Positions 49,876-59,326 of a DNA stretch of 64,000 nucleotides are shown piece by piece. The stretch comes from Pseudomonadota bacterium (GTDB lineage Bacteria; Pseudomonadota; Gammaproteobacteria; Pseudomonadales; Pseudohongiellaceae). The stretch spans positions 1 through 64,000 of the forward strand of contig JAQBSZ010000023.1 in assembly GCA_027623555.1 (NCBI GenBank), read 5' to 3'. A program made the translations under genes and the position numbers. The first letter of the stretch is position 1; every line of letters starts with the position of its first letter. The notes below the pieces were generated by a model. That model saw only the letters and a list, made by a program, of their open reading frames with translations, was not told the origin of the DNA and searched no databases.

Positions 49876-51206
49876 ATATTTTTAAAAAGACCCTGCCTCG
49901 ACGCACACTGCTGCGTGGAATAGGTGCGAGCCTGGCATTGCCGCTGCTCGACAGCATGATCCCGGCACTGTCCTCTGCTTCAGCACAAACAGCGCAACCG
50001 GCGAAACGACTCGGCGTGGTTTATGTGCCCAACGGTATGGCGATGAAGTCATGGACTCCAGCCACAGAAGGTACGGGCTTCGAAATTACCCGCATCCTGG
50101 AACCGATGGCTGCCTATCAGGATCGAATGCTGGTATTGACCGGGCTTAACGGCACTACCAGTAACGCCGGTGTACACGCCAGTGCATCAACCCGCTTTCT
50201 AACCGGAACAATTCCTGCTCGCACCGAGTCAGATCTACAGGCCGCAGTTTCAATAGATCAACTTGTTGCTCGAGAGCTTGGCCGGCAAACTCAACTTGGT
50301 TCCCTGGAGCTGGCGCTGGATCAAAGTGATGTGTTTGGTTCCTGTGACATCGGTTTCAGCTGCCAATACACCAGTACCATTGCCTGGCGAGATGCCAACA
50401 CACCACTACCAATGGAGACCAATCCGCGGGCAGTTTTTGAACGATTATTTGGCGACACCGGCACTACCGATCCAGCGGTGCGCTTACAACGGATTCGCAA
50501 AGATCAAAGCCTTTTGGATGCAGTATCAGATCGTGTGTCTGAGCTGAATCGAAAAGTCGGTGCTGGCGATCGCGCCAAGCTTGACCAGTATCTGGATGCG
50601 GTTCGTGACGTGGAACGACGGATTCAAATGGCAGAGGCACAAAGCAATCGTGAGTTACCAGAAGTAGAACAACCTGCTGGCGTGCCTGCCACTTACGAGG
50701 AACATGCCAAGCTTATGTTCGACATGCAGGTGCTCGCGTATCAAACTGATCTTACTCGAGTTATAACATTCATGATGGGGCGTGAACTAAGTGGTCGCAC
50801 CTATGCCGAGATCGGAGTGCCTGATTCTCACCATCCAACTTCCCATCACCGTGATGATCCCGGGCTCTACGAGAAGATCACCAAAATTAACGAATTCCAC
50901 ACCAGCCTTTTTGCCTACTACCTCGACAAGCTCGACGCTACGCCTGATGGTAATGGTTCGCTGCTGGACAATATGCTGATGCTCTATGGCGCTGGCATGT
51001 CTGACAGCAATCGACACGATAACACCGGACTGCCCTTAGTGCTGCTTGGTGGTGGCTCCGGCTCGGTTACGGGTGGGCGACACCTTCGCTATACCGAGGG
51101 CACACCCATTAGCAATCTGCATTTGACCATGCTCGATAAGATGGGTATTCCTCTGGATAAGATTGGTAACAGCACCGGTGCGCTCAATCTGTTAAGTGAT
51201 GTATAG
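49872..51206 (+). CDS. Tat-exported DUF1552 protein
   Basis: The 444-residue protein starts with a twin-arginine signal (R10-R11 in LPRRTLLRGIGASLALPLLD) and matches DUF1552: RLGVVYVPNGMAMKSWTPAT near residue 45, LTGLNGTTSNAGVHASASTR, and SDVFGSCDIGFSCQYTSTIA. The later blocks PDSHHPTSHHRDDP and MLYGAGMSDSNRHDNTGLPL are also typical. The fold is alkaline-phosphatase/sulfatase-like; clustered His and Asp could bind metal. It overlaps the DUF1592 gene by 4 bp (ATGA), and the two families are regularly adjacent, indicating a functional pair. Substrate unknown. Confidence 0.92.
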   Translation: MNIFKKTLPRRTLLRGIGASLALPLLDSMIPALSSASAQTAQPAKRLGVVYVPNGMAMKSWTPATEGTGFEITRILEPMAAYQDRMLVLTGLNGTTSNAGVHASASTRFLTGTIPARTESDLQAAVSIDQLVARELGRQTQLGSLELALDQSDVFGSCDIGFSCQYTSTIAWRDANTPLPMETNPRAVFERLFGDTGTTDPAVRLQRIRKDQSLLDAVSDRVSELNRKVGAGDRAKLDQYLDAVRDVERRIQMAEAQSNRELPEVEQPAGVPATYEEHAKLMFDMQVLAYQTDLTRVITFMMGRELSGRTYAEIGVPDSHHPTSHHRDDPGLYEKITKINEFHTSLFAYYLDKLDATPDGNGSLLDNMLMLYGAGMSDSNRHDNTGLPLVLLGGGSGSVTGGRHLRYTEGTPISNLHLTMLDKMGIPLDKIGNSTGALNLLSDV

Positions 51207-51216
51207 ATTGAGGTTA

Positions 51217-52809
51217 ATGATGAGAAAGCTTATCAATTCAGGTTTTTCAAATCGGTCGATTGTGAGGCAAGTGCTGACAGCCCTGGCATTAACAATCTCA
51301 TCTGCCATCGCCTTGGCCGAGAACCCTCCACTAATCGAAGCAGCAAGACATCAAGATGCAGCAGCTGTACGACTAGTATTAGCCTCAGGTGCGGACCCGG
51401 ACGTAAGTCAGTCCGACGGCGCCACAGCGTTACATTGGGCCGTGTATCAAGAAGACGTCGACATGCTAGCGGCGTTAATCCAAGCCGGAGCTAACGTCAA
51501 TATCACGAATCGGTTAGGCGCCTCGCCGCTGTACCTGGCCGCCAAGAATGGTAATGCCGAATTAATTGAGAATCTGCTAAGAGGCGGCGCCGATCCTAAT
51601 CTCGCTTTGCCAATTGGTGAAACACCTCTCATGACCGCGGCTCGATCAGGTACTGTAGAGGGCGTACAGCAGATGCTTGCAGCAGGAGCAGACGTCAATG
51701 CGAATGAAAAAACACGAGGGCAAACTGCACTAATGTGGGCCGTTGCTCAGGGCCATGTTGACGTTGCGCGGGCGCTGATCAATGCAGGCGCAAATTTAGA
51801 AGCCAGATCGAAAGTACGTCCTCGACTCATGTATGTCGAAGCTACTAACGGGTACTCGTTTGATCCAGGCATAGTTGAGCAACTGGGCGGTTATTCCCCG
51901 CTGCTTTTTGCAGCAGCACGAGGCCATGTCGAAGTAGGTCAACTGCTTATACGTTCAGAAGTTGACGTTAATGGTGTCGCTGGTAATGGAGCAAGCCCGT
52001 TAGTGGTTGCAACCCACAGTGGTCACCCTGACTTTGCGCGCCTATTACTCTCCGCTGGCGCCGACCCCGATGCAATTGGCGCCGGTTACAACGCGTTGCA
52101 TGCGGCCGCGTTGCGCGGTGATCTCGAAACAGTAGAAGCACTCCTCAAATATGGCGCTGATCCTGATGTCAGACTCAAACGACCCACTCCCGTGCAACGG
52201 GCAAGTGAAGATTGGGCACTAAAAACTCCCCTGGTCAGTGCAACGCCTTACTGGTTAGCCGCTAGTTTTCGCGAAGCAAAAATAATGAGTGCTCTCGAGC
52301 AAGGTGGGGCAAATCCCCTTTTGACCACAGAAGAAACTTTCTACAAAAAAGGAACATCCCGTGCAGATCGCCTGGATCCACCCGAACCAAAAGCAGTGGA
52401 CGGGTTTGCTAGTGCAGTGCAGGCAGCCATAAGAGGGGATAGTACCCGCCAACGGTTCAATACCATTCCAAATCCTGATCCGGTTGGCGAAGAACGCTTA
52501 ACCCTCGAAGCTGTCATTGTAGCGGCGGAACACGGCGTTAACCTAAATCACTTTGACTTCAACGAATCAACAGCACTGCATTACGCAGCAGAACGAAACC
52601 TACCGACCGTGGTGCGAGAATTAGCCGAACGAGGCACTGATATCAACGCGCTGAATGGCGAAGGCCAAACTCCGCTTGATGTCGCCATAATAATGGAAAA
52701 TACCACCGATTTTTTTAACTTTGATCTGAGACCTAAACCCGGACCAAAACCAAGCGAAGTGCTTGTGGAATTTGGCGCTGTCAGGTCTGATATCGAAGGT
52801 AATCCATGA
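51217..52809 (+). CDS. Secreted ankyrin-repeat protein
   Basis: From the ATG at 51217 (GAGG upstream) the product is 530 residues. The N-terminus is a signal peptide (ALTISSAIALAENP) and at least eight ankyrin repeats follow, for example DGATALHWAVYQEDVDMLAA, LGASPLYLAAKNGNAELIEN, GETPLMTAARSGTVEGVQQM, GQTALMWAVAQGHVDVARAL and STALHYAAERNLPTVVRELA. A non-repeat insert occurs at about residues 350-430. Such exported ankyrin proteins accompany DUF1592/DUF1552 genes and may assemble or protect the partners in the periplasm. It starts 10 bp after the DUF1552 stop and so is co-transcribed. Confidence 0.88.
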   Translation: MMRKLINSGFSNRSIVRQVLTALALTISSAIALAENPPLIEAARHQDAAAVRLVLASGADPDVSQSDGATALHWAVYQEDVDMLAALIQAGANVNITNRLGASPLYLAAKNGNAELIENLLRGGADPNLALPIGETPLMTAARSGTVEGVQQMLAAGADVNANEKTRGQTALMWAVAQGHVDVARALINAGANLEARSKVRPRLMYVEATNGYSFDPGIVEQLGGYSPLLFAAARGHVEVGQLLIRSEVDVNGVAGNGASPLVVATHSGHPDFARLLLSAGADPDAIGAGYNALHAAALRGDLETVEALLKYGADPDVRLKRPTPVQRASEDWALKTPLVSATPYWLAASFREAKIMSALEQGGANPLLTTEETFYKKGTSRADRLDPPEPKAVDGFASAVQAAIRGDSTRQRFNTIPNPDPVGEERLTLEAVIVAAEHGVNLNHFDFNESTALHYAAERNLPTVVRELAERGTDINALNGEGQTPLDVAIIMENTTDFFNFDLRPKPGPKPSEVLVEFGAVRSDIEGNP

Positions 52810-52869
52810 GGTCAATCTTCGCGGTAAACAAGTAGATAGACAAGGAATAAAAAAGATGGAGCAGCTAAT

Positions 52870-54867
52870 ATGCAACACAGCCGTCATTGGGCTTTTATTG
52901 AAATGTTAAGTTCAGCTGTAGTTTTTCCACGAATAATAGGGGCTCTATTTTTCTCTACAACCCTGATGGTTTTCGCGCAAAGCGGGAGCAGCGACGGGGA
53001 GTGGCCTAGTTATGCTGCCGACGCCGGCTCCACAAAGTACACCAATCTCAGCCAAATCAATGCCGACAATTTTGCTGAACTGGAAATTGCCTGGCGCTGG
53101 GCTTCCATCGATGCTGATATAGATTTCGAAGCATTGTTAGGCCCTGATGCTGATATTGGCTTCGGCCGCTTGCAGGCAACTCCGCTGATGATTGATGGTG
53201 TGGTCTATATGCTTACTGCTTTGAATCAAGTGGCAGCATTGGATGCGGCCAGCGGAGAAATGCTGTGGGCCTACGACCCAGAAGTTTACCTGTCCGGCGA
53301 GCCTATCAGCCCATTGGGTTTTCATCATCGGGGTGTGGCCTGGTGGAGTGATGGAGAAGACTCTAGAGTATTAGTTACCACCAATGATGGCTACATTATT
53401 TCATTGGTGGCGGAAACCGGTGAAGTCGATCCCGCTTTTGCCGGCGGTCGCGTGGATATGACAGTCGGCATTCCCAGGGCCGACCGCGATTCTTTCGACT
53501 ACGCGGGAGCGCAACCAGTAGGGGCAGTGTCTCCCCCGATAGTGGTAGGCGACATATTAGTAGTTCAACAAATCACTTCAAACCGGCCCCACTATAAAGA
53601 ACGTCCTCCCACCTGGATTCGAGGTTATAACATCCTTTCTGGGGAGCTGGTCTGGACCTTTCACACAATTCCCCAGGGTGGTGAGTTCGGCGTTGAAACC
53701 TGGCAGGAAGAGTCCTGGCGCTATACCGGCAACGGCGGTGTCTGGACTCAGATGAGTGCCGATCTCGAACTGGGCTACGTCTATCTGCCAACTGAAGCAC
53801 CAACTAATGATTTTTATGGTGGCCATCGCCCAGGTGATAACTTGTTTACTCAGAGTGTTGTCGCTCTTGATGCGAGCACTGGTGATCGGGTCTGGCATTT
53901 TCAAATGATTCACCATGGTATATGGGATTACGATACTCCAGCGGCGCCAAACTTGATTGATATTAATGTTGATGGAAGAGAAATTAAAGCCCTTGCTCAG
54001 GTCACTAAACAGGGGTTTACCTACGTATTCGATCGGGCTACTGGCGTACCGGTGTGGCCAATTATTGAACGATCGGTTCCTAAAGGTTTAATCCCGGGTG
54101 AGAGAACATCACCAACCCAACCGTTTCCGACTAAACCCCCACCGTTTGTTGTGCAAGGGTTAACCGAAGATGACCTGATCGATTTCACTCCGGAACTGCG
54201 AGCTGAAGCGCTAGAAATCCTGGAAGACTATACCTGGGGACCACTATACACGCCAGCAAGTTTGCCCGACAACGATGGTCACCGCGGTTCAATATTTGTT
54301 CCCGATATCGGCGGAGGTGCTAATTGGGAGGGTGCTGGAGTTGACCCTGAAAACAATATTTTGTTTGTTCCAGGATCTAATGCTGCCTCCTCACCTTTAA
54401 TGGGAACGCTGCCGGAGGATGAATCAAACTTCCGATTCTTTCGCTTGCTTAATCGAGGGGTTCTAGGGCCGCGACGCTTACCCCTATTAAAGCCGCCTTA
54501 TTCCACGATTACCGCCTACGACATGAATCGTGGCGAGATTTTGTGGCAGGTTGCCAATGGCGATGGGATGGCTCAAGTTGAGAACAATCCGGCAGTGGCA
54601 GGGATCGATTTGCCACCACTTGGCGGTGGCGGCAAGCATCCAGTGCTGGTGACATCCACACTCTTAGTGCATGCGCAAAACACCAGTGACGGGACTAAAT
54701 TGATCGCGCGAAATAAATTGACCGGGCAGGAGCTTGCGGCAATTGATCTTCCTGGCAACCCCAATGCCGCGCCTATGAGTTTCTCCGTCGACAATAAGCA
54801 ATACATAGCGGTCGCTGTTTCCGGTCAGCCAGCGCCAGAGCTTATTGTTTATGCTTTACCCAATTGA
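52870..54867 (+). CDS. PQQ-dependent dehydrogenase, glucose-dehydrogenase-like propeller
   Basis: The 665-residue periplasmic protein has a signal peptide (MVFAQS, about residue 38) and an eight-bladed PQQ propeller. It opens with WPSYAADAGSTKYTNLSQIN, the usual start of the membrane glucose dehydrogenase group. Active-site segments are PLGFHHRGVAWWSDGE, FHTIPQGGEFGVETWQEESW, and HHGIWDYDTPAAPNLIDINV, where the Asp after IW is the expected base. The N-terminal membrane domain of the classical enzyme is missing and no haem motif is present, so electrons must go to a separate carrier, for instance the cytochromes encoded nearby. It closes the operon beginning at 44 kb. Substrate could be a sugar, polyol or other alcohol. 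Confidence 0.9.
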   Translation: MQHSRHWAFIEMLSSAVVFPRIIGALFFSTTLMVFAQSGSSDGEWPSYAADAGSTKYTNLSQINADNFAELEIAWRWASIDADIDFEALLGPDADIGFGRLQATPLMIDGVVYMLTALNQVAALDAASGEMLWAYDPEVYLSGEPISPLGFHHRGVAWWSDGEDSRVLVTTNDGYIISLVAETGEVDPAFAGGRVDMTVGIPRADRDSFDYAGAQPVGAVSPPIVVGDILVVQQITSNRPHYKERPPTWIRGYNILSGELVWTFHTIPQGGEFGVETWQEESWRYTGNGGVWTQMSADLELGYVYLPTEAPTNDFYGGHRPGDNLFTQSVVALDASTGDRVWHFQMIHHGIWDYDTPAAPNLIDINVDGREIKALAQVTKQGFTYVFDRATGVPVWPIIERSVPKGLIPGERTSPTQPFPTKPPPFVVQGLTEDDLIDFTPELRAEALEILEDYTWGPLYTPASLPDNDGHRGSIFVPDIGGGANWEGAGVDPENNILFVPGSNAASSPLMGTLPEDESNFRFFRLLNRGVLGPRRLPLLKPPYSTITAYDMNRGEILWQVANGDGMAQVENNPAVAGIDLPPLGGGGKHPVLVTSTLLVHAQNTSDGTKLIARNKLTGQELAAIDLPGNPNAAPMSFSVDNKQYIAVAVSGQPAPELIVYALPN

Positions 54868-55031
54868 AGGGCCCATGTCGTGAAGAAGACTTGACGACGA
54901 TAGTTAGTTTGGAACTTATGCCGAAACCATGTTGTGAATACGACAACAAGCTGAGATGAATTAGCTATGGTTTTACGATATCCACAAACTTCTAATTGGA
55001 TAAATAGACGGAAATTCAGTCAACTTTTGCC

Positions 55032-55058
55032 TTGACTGAAATTATTCAAATGTATAAA
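55032..55058 (+). promoter_or_regulatory. Putative promoter with embedded operator h
   Basis: TTGACT (55032-55037) and TATAAA (55053-55058) enclose operator TTATTCAAATGTATAA (55042-55057), which is identical to operator d of the hydantoinase operon. The rest of the gap 54868-55223 shows no gene. It faces the NHL gene at 55224. Confidence 0.6.
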
Positions 55059-55223
55059 TTGATACACCATTGCTAGTTATCGTGGAGGGCAAGCTAAACA
55101 CAATATTAATCACTTTCTTTTGAAAGTAGATGTTCAGACAAAACAAGATAAGCAGAATTCTATCGCCCCCGATTTTCCCAGTGGTATATAGCTAATCAAC
55201 CGCATAATAATAAAGGTCAAATC

Positions 55224-56417
55224 ATGCAGCATAATAGGAGCTTCGTTATAACGGCTACTCTAGTCCTCTCGTTACTTGTAGTCCTTGGTGTTACTCAACA
55301 CTATTTGCAGAACTCGGTAACTGCCGCCAGCAATGGACGGATGGTGCCTCATTTTGAAGTGGATCCGTTCTGGCCCCAGCCCTTACCCAATAAATGGATA
55401 TTGGGAAGCGCTATTGGCGTAGCTGTAGATGCACGTGATCATGTTTACATCGTTCACCGAACTGATGAACCAAATTTTGGCGCAGCTGAAATCGGTATTG
55501 ATAGTGGTAGATCGGCATGCTGTACGCCAGCGCCACCGGTTCTGGAATTCCATCCAGATGGCTCACTTGTTAATGCATGGGGCGGCCCTGGGCAAGGGTA
55601 TACCTGGCCTGCTACAAATCATGGCATTGAAATCGCACCCAACGGCAACGTCTGGATAGGTGGTAATGGCGGTGGTGATTCCCATGTCGTGGTATTTACC
55701 AATGACGGCCAGTTTGTCCGTGAAATCGGTATACCCGGAGAGGATGTTGACAGTAACAGCACGACTCATTTCAACCAAGTAGCCGAAATAGCAATAGATC
55801 CGGGCGCAAACGAGGCCTACATTGCCGATGGCTACGGCAACAAGCGCGTGGCTGTTGTGGATGTCGCAACGGGCGCTTTCAAACGCTACTGGGGGGCCTA
55901 TGGTAATCGGCCTTCAGATGACCCAGTCAGATACACCCCTGGTGAACCATTGCCGCAGCAGTTCGTTGGCCCCGTGCATTGTGCCGAACCGTCGAATGAC
56001 GGGCTTTTATACGTGTGTGACAGGGGTGCGGACAGAATCCAGGTGTTTCGACCGGACGGTACCTACATAAAAGAAGCACAAATCGCCCCACTGACAGTCG
56101 GTGCCGGTGCTACTTGGGACATCGCTTTTTCCCAGGACGATGGTCAAGAGTTTATTTACGTCGCTGACGGATCCAATATGAAAGTGCATGTTGTGCACCG
56201 TGACACGTTAGAGGTCATGTATGCCATTGGTGAGGGTGGTCGGCAACCTGGCTTGTTTTACGGCACCCATAGCATTGACACCGATTCGCAGGGCAATTTT
56301 TACACAACTGAAACCTATGAAGGTAAACGCGTGCAGAAATTCGTATACCGAGGCTTGCGACCACTTGAACAACTACGATCTGGCCCCGCCTGGCCGGCAG
56401 ACACTTTGCTTGACTGA
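55224..56417 (+). CDS. Secreted NHL-repeat beta-propeller, PAL-like (second)
   Basis: The 397-residue protein has an N-terminal signal or anchor (LVLSLLVVLGVTQHYL) and a six-bladed propeller: GSAIGVAVDARDHVYIVHRT, TNHGIEIAPNGNVWIGGNGG, FNQVAEIAIDPGANEAYIAD (then GYGNKRVAV), DGLLYVCDRGADRIQVFRPD and GTHSIDTDSQGNFYTTETYE. The pair C98-C99 (SACCTP) is unusual. It resembles the peptidyl-hydroxyglycine amidating lyase group and the protein at 34932-36125. Such proteins may release or bind an oxidised product. It is preceded by operator h and GGTCA before the ATG. It likely starts the transcription unit continuing to 57.6 kb or further. Confidence 0.8.
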   Translation: MQHNRSFVITATLVLSLLVVLGVTQHYLQNSVTAASNGRMVPHFEVDPFWPQPLPNKWILGSAIGVAVDARDHVYIVHRTDEPNFGAAEIGIDSGRSACCTPAPPVLEFHPDGSLVNAWGGPGQGYTWPATNHGIEIAPNGNVWIGGNGGGDSHVVVFTNDGQFVREIGIPGEDVDSNSTTHFNQVAEIAIDPGANEAYIADGYGNKRVAVVDVATGAFKRYWGAYGNRPSDDPVRYTPGEPLPQQFVGPVHCAEPSNDGLLYVCDRGADRIQVFRPDGTYIKEAQIAPLTVGAGATWDIAFSQDDGQEFIYVADGSNMKVHVVHRDTLEVMYAIGEGGRQPGLFYGTHSIDTDSQGNFYTTETYEGKRVQKFVYRGLRPLEQLRSGPAWPADTLLD

Positions 56418-56420
56418 ATC

Positions 56421-56480
56421 AAAGGGGTCAGAGTACTTTGATTTTCTAAATCTTGTCGGGAAATTGGGGACAGACCAGGT
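56421..56480. repeat. REP/RAYT-like intergenic remnant
   Basis: The words AAAGGGGTCAGAGTACTTTG and TTGGGGACAGACC lie within 50 bp. Such GGGGTCAGAGTA and GGGGACAGA phrases flank REP-associated tyrosine transposase elements in gammaproteobacteria. A related phrase occurs at 60330-60372. No transposase is present here. Confidence 0.35.
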
Positions 56481-56687
56481 TTTTCCGTAGGTAACCAAAG
56501 ACAAAGGTAACCAGGACCGGCAAAACGTGGCCTATCCCAGATTGCATGGATTTTTAGACATCGAACCCAGGTTTACACCAGATTGAGGATGCAAAGTGGA
56601 AGGGCGGTCAGTGATCGCTCTCCTCTTTTAAACGACCTTTCGCGAACCTGAGCAGCCACTGGCTACTCCACTAATGAGACTCTTATT

Positions 56688-57608
56688 ATGATGCCCATAG
56701 AAAACATCAGGAATAAATTTCGATTGAGCCTGCTTGCCGTGCTGCTAATCCCTTCATTGGCAACGACACAGGATTTCACTAACGTTCAAATCACAACGAT
56801 ACCGGTGCGGGACAATATCTACATGCTGCAGGGTAGTGGTGGAAGTAGTGGTGGAAATATTGGTGTCTCTATTGGCGATGATGGCACATTCATTATTGAT
56901 GACAAGTTTGCGCCCTTGGTAGATAGAATCCAAGCGGCTATTGCCGAACTTACCGATAAGCCAGTGACCTTCGTAGCGAATTCACACTTTCACTACGATC
57001 ATGCCGATGGCAATGAAAGCTTCGGCCGCGCCGGTGCCTACATAGTTGCCCATGACAACGCCCGTCGTCGCATGGAATCTACCCAGGTGCTCTCCAATGG
57101 CTACGTGCAGGAAGCCTATGAAGATGTAGGTATGCCCAAGATTACCTTCTTCGACACCATGCGCTTTTATTTCAACGGCGATACGATTGATCTGGTAAAT
57201 ACAGGTGCCGGCCACACCGACGGCGATGTACAAATTTATTTCCGCGAAGACAACGTCATCCATACCGGTGACATGTTCGTACGCTATGCCGATGGTAGTT
57301 TGCCGTTCATCGATCATAACAATGGTGGCAGTCTGGACGGTATGATCGATGCACTTTCGAATCTAGCCGGCCTGATCAATGACGACACCATCATTATTCC
57401 TGGTCACGGACCGCTACTGGCTCGCAGTGACTTATTAGACTTTCGCGACATGATGGTTATCATCCGAGGCAATCTGGTGCGAGCGAAGGTGCAAGGCCTC
57501 AGCCCGGAGGCGATGGTGGCTACTGAACCGGCTGATGGATATGCAGCAGCGGATGCCAGTACTGCTGAATGGTTGTCGCGTGCTTATGTGGAATACACTA
57601 GGCAGTAA
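56688..57608 (+). CDS. Secreted metallo-beta-lactamase-fold hydrolase
   Basis: The 306-residue protein has a signal peptide (PSLATTQD, about residue 28) and the metal-binding HxHxDH motif H100/H102/D104/H105 in NSHFHYDHADGN. Further ligands are in GAGHTDGDVQIYF, VIHTGDMFVRY and IIPGHGPLLAR. It resembles periplasmic MBL proteins of the SoxH/quinoprotein-relay group often found in PQQ alcohol-oxidation clusters, rather than antibiotic-degrading enzymes. It could hydrolyse a lactone or thioester produced by the neighbouring dehydrogenases. It is followed after about 58 bp by a quinoprotein-cytochrome gene. Confidence 0.88.
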   Translation: MMPIENIRNKFRLSLLAVLLIPSLATTQDFTNVQITTIPVRDNIYMLQGSGGSSGGNIGVSIGDDGTFIIDDKFAPLVDRIQAAIAELTDKPVTFVANSHFHYDHADGNESFGRAGAYIVAHDNARRRMESTQVLSNGYVQEAYEDVGMPKITFFDTMRFYFNGDTIDLVNTGAGHTDGDVQIYFREDNVIHTGDMFVRYADGSLPFIDHNNGGSLDGMIDALSNLAGLINDDTIIIPGHGPLLARSDLLDFRDMMVIIRGNLVRAKVQGLSPEAMVATEPADGYAAADASTAEWLSRAYVEYTRQ

Positions 57609-57666
57609 GAAATCTGACAAAAAACTGTTGTAGAATTATCCGGTTCCTGGAGAAAGATATTTGAAA

Positions 57667-59211
57667 ATGAACCTGCGTTACAGAATATGCCTGCTTCTAT
57701 TTCTTTCAGGCAATATGTTTTTGACCACTGCCGCCTTCGGGCAAGCCCAGGCGTATTCCGGGGTCGTTGAGTCTATGCTGCGGTTCCAGGAGAACTGCGC
57801 GGTGTGCCATGGTGAAAACCTTGAAGGCGCAGCGCAGGGAACACCACTTCGAGGTGAATTGAACCATGGCGAATCCATGGCAGAGATTATCGCCAGTATC
57901 AGTAGTGGCTACGAAGCCTCGGGCATGCCTAATTGGCGTGACATCTTTAGCCCTATTCAAATTCGCGGCATCGCCATGTATGTTTTGGAGGCTCGCGCCA
58001 ACGTTGACTATGTGACGTCCAATTTTGACATGCCAGTTTCAATCCCCGCTGGTGAGCTCGAGAGTGAGTTACATAATTTCCGATTGGAAACGGTGGCGAG
58101 CAACTTGAACCCGCTCCCCTATTCGATTGCTCCTTTGCCCGATGGGCGGCTGTTACTAACCGAAAAAACACAAGGCGTCACCATCATCGGCACTGACGGC
58201 GAACAGTCACAGCTGATAGCCGGTACACCCAGAGTTTACGACGATATCTACAGAAATGACTTACGTCTGGACATAGAAAGAGGCATGGGATGGATGTTCG
58301 ATATCGTGCTGCATCCCAACTACGAGGAAAACGGTTGGATCTATCTGCAGTTCACTGATCGCTGTGAAGATTGCAATGACATCAGCCGGGAACAAGACCG
58401 CCCGGTATCCATGAACAAGTTGGTGCGCGGCAAGATCGAAGAGGGTGAATGGATTGAAGAGGAAACAATCTGGCAAGCCGATCGGGAACACTACAGCACA
58501 TCGAACGATGTGGCTGCTGGTGGCCGGGTTGCCTTCGATAACGCCGGGCATGTCTTTTTCAGTGTAGGGGAGAAAACCCAGCAGGCGAATTCTCGCGGCA
58601 TTCAGGATCTGTCCACGCCCTGGGGAAAGATTCATCGGATTAACGACGACGGCAGTATTCCGCAAGACAATCCTTTTGCCAATCGCGATGAGGTTTATCG
58701 CAGCATTTATACTTATGGCCATCGCAGTCCCCAGGGTCTGGAATTCGATCCGCGCAGCGGCGAGTTATGGGGCACCGAACACGGGCCGAGGGGTGGTGAT
58801 GAGGTGAACCGCTTGTTGCCCGGGCGTAATTACGGCTGGCCCTTGTATTCTCTGGGCATAAAATACGATGGCACACCGGTCGATTATGGCAGGGACCTGG
58901 GCATTGCTTTTGAATTATCTGATATCGAGCAGCCGATTGTGGATTTGACACCTTCACCAGCGGTTTCCAGTTTTATCATTTCCAGCAGTGATCAATTTCC
59001 CAAGTGGCGGGGGGACTTTCTTGTCGGTTCCCTGAAGGCGCGCACTCTATTCCGTTTTGATATTGAGAATAATGTACTGGTCAATCGAGAGACTCTTGTA
59101 GAAGGCCTCGGCCGAATTCGCGATATCGAAACCGGCGAGGATGGCAATATTTACCTGCTGTTGGAAAATAACTCCGGCGGCCGAATTCTCCGGCTTGTTC
59201 CTGCTGACTAG
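57667..59211 (+). CDS. Cytochrome c fused to a PQQ-dependent aldose-type sugar dehydrogenase (GSDH family)
   Basis: I prefer the ATG at 57667 (GGAG upstream) to a TTG two codons earlier, giving 514 residues. A signal peptide (TTAAFGQAQ) is followed by a cytochrome c domain with C44/C47-H48 (CAVCHGENL). From about residue 130 there is a six-bladed GSDH propeller: PYSIAPLPDGRLLLTEKTQG, GMGWMFDIVLHPNYEENGWI, YGHRSPQGLEFDPRSGELWG, TEHGPRGGDEVNRLLPGRNY and GEDGNIYLLLENNSGG. These match soluble aldose dehydrogenases that use PQQ and calcium. The haem allows direct intramolecular electron transfer, an arrangement known from pyranose-type quinohaemoproteins. The substrate may be an aldose or aldehyde. 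Confidence 0.9.
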   Translation: MNLRYRICLLLFLSGNMFLTTAAFGQAQAYSGVVESMLRFQENCAVCHGENLEGAAQGTPLRGELNHGESMAEIIASISSGYEASGMPNWRDIFSPIQIRGIAMYVLEARANVDYVTSNFDMPVSIPAGELESELHNFRLETVASNLNPLPYSIAPLPDGRLLLTEKTQGVTIIGTDGEQSQLIAGTPRVYDDIYRNDLRLDIERGMGWMFDIVLHPNYEENGWIYLQFTDRCEDCNDISREQDRPVSMNKLVRGKIEEGEWIEEETIWQADREHYSTSNDVAAGGRVAFDNAGHVFFSVGEKTQQANSRGIQDLSTPWGKIHRINDDGSIPQDNPFANRDEVYRSIYTYGHRSPQGLEFDPRSGELWGTEHGPRGGDEVNRLLPGRNYGWPLYSLGIKYDGTPVDYGRDLGIAFELSDIEQPIVDLTPSPAVSSFIISSSDQFPKWRGDFLVGSLKARTLFRFDIENNVLVNRETLVEGLGRIRDIETGEDGNIYLLLENNSGGRILRLVPAD

Positions 59212-59326
59212 ATTTAATAGTGACACGTGTAAATTATTAACTTATTTGTGCCTCCTTCTACGCATGACCGAAAGCGCACACATAAGATAGTAATAATAAG
59301 ACAACCAAAATGAATTGGGATGCGAA

